Origin: Campylobacterales bacterium
GTDB lineage: Bacteria > Campylobacterota > Campylobacteria > Campylobacterales > Arcobacteraceae
Length of the DNA: 14,471 bases
Direction: 5' to 3'
NCBI GenBank assembly: GCA_027064245.1
Contig: JAMOPZ010000156.1
Location: 1-14,471 of the forward strand
Below the pieces are notes generated by a model. It had not been told where the DNA came from, ran no database searches, and worked only from the letters and a program-made list of their open reading frames with translations. Shown here in pieces: positions 12,281 through 14,471 of this stretch. The translations under genes and the position numbers were made by a program. The first letter of the stretch is position 1, and the number at the start of each line of letters is the position of its first letter.

Positions 12281-14471
12281 ATGCAAAATTTAGTTATCGT
12301 GGAATCACCAGCAAAAGCTAGAACAATATCTAAGTTTTTAGGTAAAGAGTATAAAGTTTTAGCATCTATGGGGCATGTAAGAGATCTTCCAAAGTCAAAA
12401 TTAGGATTTGATCCTGAAAATAATTTTGAACCTCAGTATCTAGTCTCACGAGATAAAACTAAAGTTATAGCAGAGTTAAAAAAACAGATAAAAAAAGATA
12501 CAGTTATCTACCTAGCAGCCGATGAGGATAGGGAGGGAGAAGCTATAGCTTGGCATCTTATTCCTGCACTAAAAATTCAAAAAAATCCTATAAAAAGGAT
12601 AGTTTTTCATGAAATTACAAAAAAAGCTATTTTAAATGCACTTGAAAATCCACGAGATGTGGATCAACATTTAGTAGATGCACAACAAGCAAGAAGAATA
12701 TTAGATAGAGCTGTAGGATACAAGTTATCACCACTTTTATGGAAAAAAGTAAGATATGGCTTAAGTGCAGGTAGAGTTCAAAGTGTAGCTGTACGAATTA
12801 TAGTAGATAGAGAAAGAGAGATTGAAGCTTTTAAACCAGAAGAGTACTGGAAATTAAAACTTCATATTATAGATCCAACTTTTAGTGCTGAGTTATCAAA
12901 AATAGATGGTAAAACAGCAAAAGTAACAAATGAAAAAGATGCATTATTTATAAAACAAAGTTGTATAGCAAGTGATTATATACTAGAAGATATACAAGAA
13001 AAACAAAGCAAAAGAAACCCAGCACCACCATTTACAACCTCAACTTTACAACAAGAAGCAAGTAGAAAAGCGGGATTTGGTGTAAAACAAACTATGGTAA
13101 TAGCACAACAATTATATGAAGGAAATGTAAATATTCCAGGTCACACGGGTGGATTAATAACTTATATGAGAACAGATAGTGTAAATTTATCTAGTTTTGC
13201 AACAAGTGCAGCAAAAGATGTAATAACTAGTGAGTATGGAAAAGAGTATGCACTAGAAAAACCACGCCATTATAAAAGTAAAGCAAAAGGTGCTCAAGAG
13301 GCTCATGAAGCAATTAGACCTGTAAATCTTAACTTAAAACCAAGTGATGTAAGAGGGTATCTTGATAATGCACAATATAAACTATATGCACTTATTTGGA
13401 AAAGAACACTAGCAACACAAATGGCACAAGCAGTAGTAGCAAATACTACATATAAAATAAGTGCAGGAAAAAATAAGGAGTATGAGTTTAGTGCAAAAGG
13501 TACAAAAATAGTATTTGCTGGTTTTATGAAAGCTTACACCGAAGGTAGTGATGATCCTCAAGCTGCGCTTGATAGTACTGAAAAATTTTTACCAAATGTA
13601 AAAATAGGAACAAAACTAAATGTAGATGAGTTTGAAACAACTCAACTTTTTACAAAACCACCTGCTAGATATACTGAAGCTTCATTAGTGAAAAAACTTG
13701 AAACTGAAGGTATTGGGCGACCTTCAACTTATGCTCCAACAATTGCTACAATACAGTTAAGAGAGTATATCATAAAAACTGAAGATAAAAAATTAAAACC
13801 AACTTTAATAGGAACAGTAGTAAATGACTTTTTAGTGGAGCATTTTCCAGCTATTGTTGATCTTGGATTTACAGCAAAGATTGAAGAGGAGTTTGATGAG
13901 ATAGCAGAGGGTAAAATAGCTTGGCAAAGTGTATTGCAAGAGTTTTATATACCGTTTGAAAAGAATATCAAAGATAAAGAGGAAAATGCTCCAAGAGCTA
14001 AGTTTTCTGATATTAGAGATCTAGGGATAGATCCAAAAACATCTAAGCCAATTACTGCTAGAGTTGGTCAATATGGTCCTTATGTACAATTAGGAACAAA
14101 AGAGGATGAAGAGAAACCTAAAATTGCTTCAATTCCATCTCATTTAAGTGTAAATAGTATCACTTTAGAGGAAGCTTTGGTACTTTTACAGCTTCCAAAA
14201 GTTTTAGGTCAAGATCAAGATGGAAATGATGTAAAAGTAAATATTGGAAGATTTGGTCCATATATACAGATAAAATCTGAGTATTTTAGTCTAAAAGAGG
14301 ATGATCCATATACTATAGAATTACCTCGTGCTTTAGAGGTAATACAAGAGATAAGAGAGCAAAAAGCAAAAGCTTTAATAAAAGATTTTCCAGATGAAAA
14401 AATACAAATTTTAATAGGAAGATATGGGGCATATATTAAAAAAGGTAAATCAAACTTTAAGTTGCCAAAAG
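12281..14471 (+). CDS. topA: DNA topoisomerase I (type IA), 3' end outside the window
   Basis: TopA relaxes negative supercoils by cutting and rejoining one strand through a tyrosyl-DNA link, balancing gyrase. 730 codons are present and the frame is open to the last base. The TOPRIM domain shows VIVESPAKA (Glu8) and the metal-binding DEDREGEA with Asp81 and Asp83. LSAGRVQSVAVRIIVDRE (161-178) is conserved, and the active-site Tyr295 lies in GLITYMRTDS. EGIGRPSTYAPTIATIQ follows further on. The C-terminal part has at least three TopA C-terminal repeats of the form G-x-Y/F-G-x-Y, starting at Gly596, Gly656 and Gly713, spaced 57-60 residues apart. No cysteine zinc ribbon is seen within the window. 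The third repeat sits at the edge, so either the end is close or more repeats follow. AAAAGG at 12269-12274 sets the start, 6 nt before the ATG. Confidence 0.96.
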   Translation, partial: MQNLVIVESPAKARTISKFLGKEYKVLASMGHVRDLPKSKLGFDPENNFEPQYLVSRDKTKVIAELKKQIKKDTVIYLAADEDREGEAIAWHLIPALKIQKNPIKRIVFHEITKKAILNALENPRDVDQHLVDAQQARRILDRAVGYKLSPLLWKKVRYGLSAGRVQSVAVRIIVDREREIEAFKPEEYWKLKLHIIDPTFSAELSKIDGKTAKVTNEKDALFIKQSCIASDYILEDIQEKQSKRNPAPPFTTSTLQQEASRKAGFGVKQTMVIAQQLYEGNVNIPGHTGGLITYMRTDSVNLSSFATSAAKDVITSEYGKEYALEKPRHYKSKAKGAQEAHEAIRPVNLNLKPSDVRGYLDNAQYKLYALIWKRTLATQMAQAVVANTTYKISAGKNKEYEFSAKGTKIVFAGFMKAYTEGSDDPQAALDSTEKFLPNVKIGTKLNVDEFETTQLFTKPPARYTEASLVKKLETEGIGRPSTYAPTIATIQLREYIIKTEDKKLKPTLIGTVVNDFLVEHFPAIVDLGFTAKIEEEFDEIAEGKIAWQSVLQEFYIPFEKNIKDKEENAPRAKFSDIRDLGIDPKTSKPITARVGQYGPYVQLGTKEDEEKPKIASIPSHLSVNSITLEEALVLLQLPKVLGQDQDGNDVKVNIGRFGPYIQIKSEYFSLKEDDPYTIELPRALEVIQEIREQKAKALIKDFPDEKIQILIGRYGAYIKKGKSNFKLPK

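Overview
The window is a very AT-rich stretch (roughly a quarter G+C by eye) with every gene on the + strand and almost no intergenic space. Gene content and sequence style point to the Campylobacterota, most likely Arcobacter-like. The signs are AGA/ATA/TTA-dominated codon use, a short MqnA of the futalosine menaquinone route, a quinone-dependent PyrD, a histidine kinase with the HQWRQPL H-box, and promoters of the type gnTAnAAT. The genus is an inference. No tRNA, rRNA, CRISPR array, insertion sequence or attachment site was seen, and no gene-free stretch exceeds about 125 bases.

Region 1 (1-1391) is the end of a cell-surface glycan locus. It holds the C-terminal part of an MBOAT acyltransferase (AlgI/PatA type) followed by a membrane-anchored SGNH-fold partner, the usual pair for O-acetylating an exported polysaccharide. 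A weak hairpin follows, then a perfect-consensus sigma70 promoter (TTGACA-17-TATAAT) whose spacer is almost filled by an 18-bp perfect palindrome.

Region 2 (1514-4750) appears to be one transcription unit: an OmpR-type response regulator with a degenerate receiver, a 64-aa unknown protein, a small Cys-rich zinc-finger-like protein, a family 2 glycosyltransferase and hisS. The glycosyltransferase has no ATG/GTG/TTG start upstream of its nucleotide-binding domain. The complete protein is only recovered if translation begins at ATT (2717), which has a well-placed AAGG upstream.

Region 3 (4773-12187) is a long run of closely packed or overlapping genes: a 62-aa Cys protein, a soluble PAS histidine kinase, dnaG, pyrD, aroK, a RelB-like/ParE-like toxin-antitoxin pair, hisD and mqnA. 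The metabolic genes are linked. AroK lies on the path to chorismate, MqnA uses chorismate for menaquinone, and class 2 PyrD gives its electrons to the quinone pool. The toxin-antitoxin pair is wedged between aroK and hisD with 1-nt and 4-nt overlaps.

Region 4 (12188-14471) is an AT-only promoter region followed by topA, which runs off the end of the window. Most of the window is ordinary core genome. The points worth a second look are the ATT start, the promoter palindrome, the toxin-antitoxin pair coupled to a biosynthetic operon, and two possible leaderless starts.
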